A stretch of 64,000 bases of DNA from Bromus sterilis (lineage: Eukaryota > Streptophyta > Magnoliopsida > Poales > Poaceae). Of this stretch, positions 60,319 to 64,000 are shown in pieces. The stretch's first letter is position 1; every line of letters begins with the position of its first letter. The position numbers were made by a program, and so were the translations under genes. The DNA lies in contig OX465598.1 of assembly GCA_950022295.1 (NCBI GenBank), positions 181,779,501 to 181,843,500 on the forward strand, written 5' to 3'. The notes under the pieces are model-generated. The model did no database searches, had not been told where the DNA came from, and worked only from the letters and a program-made list of their open reading frames with translations.

Positions 60319-63300
60319 TGTAACAGCCCGGGATTTTCAGCCAAATTAAAAAATGTGTTTGCTGCTTTATTTTATTGCTTGTTAGAATTGTTTGCAGTAT
60401 TTCCTTCGCCGATTTATTAATCGGTGATTATATTTCCCCCTCCTTCTCGTGCCGGTATGCGTCACCGATCCTTTTTTCCAAATTGCACACGAGCTTTTTG
60501 CGACACCGGGTTTCACCCGAGCACAGTCGCAACTTCCGGCACAGGACCAGCCTTCACCATCGGTGCGAAAACCCCCATTTATATTTAAATGGGTTATTAT
60601 TTTATTGGGCGGCGTTTCGAGTTTTGTGCGATTCCGACTTCGTCGGGTAGGTAAACGATCAGAGGTTCCAGGCATAGTAGCTGGTGTAATTCCGGTGCCG
60701 TATTTATAAAATATTGCGTGCGCTGATAACTACATCACCGAATTCCCCTCTTATCTTTGGATTTCTAGCCACCCAAAAACTGGAACCGAAACGGGTTATT
60801 TGTGGCCCAAAAATCCTCCCTAACAGCCACCTACATTATATGTACAAGTCCCCCTCCCTAATCTGGAAACGCTAGCCCTACTCCCACCAATTACATGCCT
60901 ACCCACTCCACCGCCGCCACCTCTTATCCACCAAACCCCACATCCCTCTCCCCCATGTCCAGATCGGGTGGATCAATCCGGACCATTGGATCTGGATCGG
61001 ACGGACCGAAGAGTGCCACGTCAGCAAGCCCAACTTCCTCCCTGCCCCGAGCTCGTCCCTGACCTCGCTCCCGAACACCCCGGCGCCGCCGAGACGCTGC
61101 ACCCACCCCGGTGAGCCTCTCCTCCGCGTGCACCCCCTCCTCCTTCTCTTTCCCTCTCTCCCCCTCTCACCTCTTATCTCTGCTTCCTGCGAGGACCAGT
61201 TGCGCCATGGAGCCGCCGCCGCCATGACCAACTGCCCCGAGCTCGGAGTACAGCGAATGCCTCGCCGAGATCTTGCCGCGCCGCCACTTAGGACCTCGCC
61301 GACGATCAGATCCGGCCAGCCGCCAGCGGATCCGGCGCCGCCGCGCCTCCCAGGCTCTCCCGTCTCCTCTCGTCGGCGGTGGATGGAGCCGCTGTGCGCC
61401 GCCGCGAGACCTCGATCGGGAGGAGCACGATCTGGAGCAGCAGCCGCCAAAGCTCTGTCCCGGCGTGCCACATGCGGCCCAGCTTCCTCGTGTCCCCGTG
61501 GGAGAGCAACACTACCCATCGCCATCTGGAAATGACTTGAGGCCCATGGTGAGCAGCCCCGCCTTTTTTTTCCTTTTTCTGTTGATGTTGTGGGCTTGGC
61601 CCATTTGATTTGTGTACTATGTAGCGCACATGTGCGACAGATAGTTTTCCTGCGCCGCCTCTGCCTAGGCCCATATGCTGCAGATTCGGCCCGGGAGGCA
61701 TATAGTTTTTTTTGTTTATTAAATTGCAGATTGTGTTATATTTTTGCGATGCGGATATCTTTTCACCGGTAGCTCGGATGGAGACGCTCTCTACATGGAA
61801 GTTGCTCCATTTGCGCGTAGATTAATAAAATGTGCTCCTTTTCCATGTTTGACCTTGTCCACATGTTGTTTCACTGTTAAATGCATTGCATGCCACTGTA
61901 AAATGTAATCTGCTATAACTTTTTAACCAATGCTCCAATTAAAATGTTCTTTACATGTAACTTGACTAGAATTTCGTGTAGATTGTGAATATGCTGCTCT
62001 TGCTTGCTAATAACAAATATAAAATACGGTTTAGGGCAAATCAGCACAAAATGCTTTAATTATTACGGGGTACTTAGCTGTATGCCATGTTTAGGATTGT
62101 GCCTCGCTTAAATTGACTAGCATAGATAGTTTACTTTATGCTTCACCTCTTGCCATGATTGTGTGATATGCCATGCTTGAGTGATATGCCATGTTAACCA
62201 CCTTGCTCATATTGTGTAGCTAAACAACTTGAACCATTCTAAATGTGCGGTATCGTCGTGTGTGACGAGTACTCCACTTAACCTGTTAGTAACCTCTCTT
62301 GACGATAGATGCGATACCCTAGCGCGTGTCTCGTGTTTCTTTCTTGTTGATGCATGATCGTGATATCTTGGGAGTAATAGATGCTTGCTCGTCGATTACC
62401 ATTCCATTGTTTCCTTCTTGTGTGCTCCCGCGGTTACCTTCGGAGACGTTGCGAGATTTTGCTCGACTACACCTTTGACTTCGTCTTCTCATCAGGTAAG
62501 GGGGTCATATATCATGCTAATAACTTTCAGCTCACTTGTGCCTAGGTATAGGATAGAACGATTTCTTGATCCTACCACTTCATATTTATGCCTCCCAAAT
62601 AAACCCAAATAGTCATGTCCCCCACATCGTAGCACACCATTGTTTGGCCATGTACCTTGCTTGCTTAACCACTGCTTAGCATGCATGCTTAGGATGCTAC
62701 AAGTTTTTTCCTGTTACTCCTTGGATTGGGCTATCACATTATTATATTGCTTTGGATGATATGATTATTATAATGTTGACTATACTCGACGATGGATGGA
62801 TGGTCTAGGCTATCCCACCCCGATGCTTTGTTCCATTCGAGTCACCTAGGACCCGAGTTCCGGGTATTATGTCTCTTGACGAGCGTGCCTAACCGCGTGT
62901 GGGATACTATGGGGTCCCCTTTTCTTACCTACCTAGCTCCAAACATTTCTAGAGGTGGCCCAAGCCGATTCACCATTTGCAAACCATGCATATATGCCTG
63001 TAGGGTCGCTCGTAGCAGACATCCTTTAAAACAACTTGGGCCAGCGGAGACATGGTTTCCCTGTTGGTCCACCCGATCAGCTAGGACCCAGCCCCATGTG
63101 AGGTGACCCGGTAATCCGACCTCCGTCAGCCGGAAGAGTCCGATCCGAGAGTGCGGACGACTTTTGGATTGGGTGTCTACTCCCCCGGGGCCACCCGGAT
63201 TTGTGCGTTGTTAGTTAGAGGGACCTGTCGTTTCGGATCTCTCGGAACTAAATCATAAAATGGTTGTCTATGATGGGTAGCAACTTACAGAGATGGGCAT

Positions 63301-64000
63301 GTGTGCGAAGCCTTGCAATGGGCAGTTGGTACACCCCTACAGGGTTAAATCTATTCGAGAAGAAGTTTCCACGGTTATGGATGACTTGAGACCTACTCCT
63401 TGTTCATAGAAAACAACAACTAAGATAATCTTAATAACTTGATCAACGTGTGTGTGCCTTGACTACTTCTTCTTCGTCAGTATACGTAGGAGAGGACAAG
63501 GATAGGATAGGTGTTATGTTTGCGTAAGTAGGTGATACCAGACTTGTTGGAGGCGATTCCTCATCTAATGCTTGGCTTCTCATCTTACTCTGAATAGAAC
63601 GTTAGCCACTCATATATTGGTAGTGCGGCTGCAACCTCAACCACTACCCCCTTCTTACCGTGAGAAGTTAGTTACAAGACTTGTTGATATAGCTCACCCC
63701 TTTCTTCTCTCTTTTACGCATGTTATGCAAACGATCTTGGACTTCAGAGGAGCTCGACGAACCTTCTTCCGGATGCCTTTGTGGAGACTCGACGACGACT
63801 AGTTAGGAGGATCCCGACGGAGATCCTGGACCCGTGTGGTTATGATAATGGTGTGTTTTACCTTTGCTATTACGCATTTGTTGTAGTATGTACTCAGACA
63901 TGTATCTTCCGTTGATGTAATGTATTTAAGGCAATTGTATGCCGATTGTATGAGATGTTGTATCCATGTAGTTGTAATGTTGTGATATCATGTTGGAAAT
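60319..64000 (+). repeat. E3: TGTAACAGCCC-type long LTR, continues beyond the window
   Basis: Starts TGTAACAGCCCGGG. It holds a palindrome at 60574-60593 and a GC-rich block at 60900-61560 with CAGGTGAGCC near 61088. From about 61850 to the end it is collinear with E1/E2, including CCCTACAGGG at 63335 and the last bases ATCATGTTGGAAAT. The part 60680-61600 differs from E1 and E2, so it is a diverged subfamily copy. Whether it is a solo LTR or the 5' LTR of a full element cannot be seen here. Confidence 0.8.

Noticed and set aside
60899..61535. 208-codon frame in E3 and its opposite-strand 135-codon frame
   Set aside because: Both in a GC-rich part that is not conserved in E1 or E2, with no motif.

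Overview
This 64 kb window looks like intergenic DNA from a large grass genome, most likely a Triticeae cereal (wheat, barley, rye or Aegilops). That placement is inferred from the dense nesting of very long-LTR Ty3/gypsy elements and from LTR starts of the TGATACGTC type that are common in those genomes. I found no ordinary host gene that I can support. Almost every base belongs to a retrotransposon, a DNA transposon, or a short remnant between them.

Layout. 1-4988: minus-strand Tat/Retand-like gypsy element (T1) with degenerate integrase, two RNase H regions, RT, protease, a gag-tail remnant and its 5' LTR. It is inserted in the 3' LTR of element A. 4989-15762: element A, a minus-strand gypsy element of probable Tekay/Del (chromovirus) type with 3.8 kb LTRs (TGTCACAACC...GTCCCGACA), a tRNA-iMet primer site and a decayed gag-pol. 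15763-16002 and 27700-28040: a short unidentified host segment, split by element B. 16003-27699: element B, complete and minus strand, with 4.07 kb LTRs and TSD CAACT. It has no gag or protease but a nearly open RT-RNase H-integrase-chromodomain frame. 28041-29826: a Tat-like LTR plus unassigned non-coding sequence. 29827-31389: a minus-strand LTR with a GGCGCC-type primer site. 31390-31636, 43042-44127 and 45758-46737: one spliced Tat-type transposon ORF (PF04195-like), interrupted by element D (31637-43041, plus strand, TSD ACGCC, same gag-less architecture as B) and by a Mutator-like foldback element (44128-45757, TSD ACTAGGGG(G)). 46738-47056: truncated Tat-like LTR. 47057-47854: another LTR fragment. 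47855-52077: a long LTR-like block (TGTGACACCC start). 52078-64000: three copies of a TGTAACAGCCC-type LTR family: E1 truncated, E2 a solo LTR of 4284 bp with TSD GTGAT, and E3 running off the window.

The coding parts are retrotransposon polyproteins, and all carry stops, frameshifts or active-site changes, so none looks fully functional by itself. The most informative signals are the shared gag/protease-less architecture of B and D, the tRNA-like (pol III box) sequences in both arms of the foldback element, a block and a palindrome conserved across the long LTRs, and the insertion order that the target-site duplications give.
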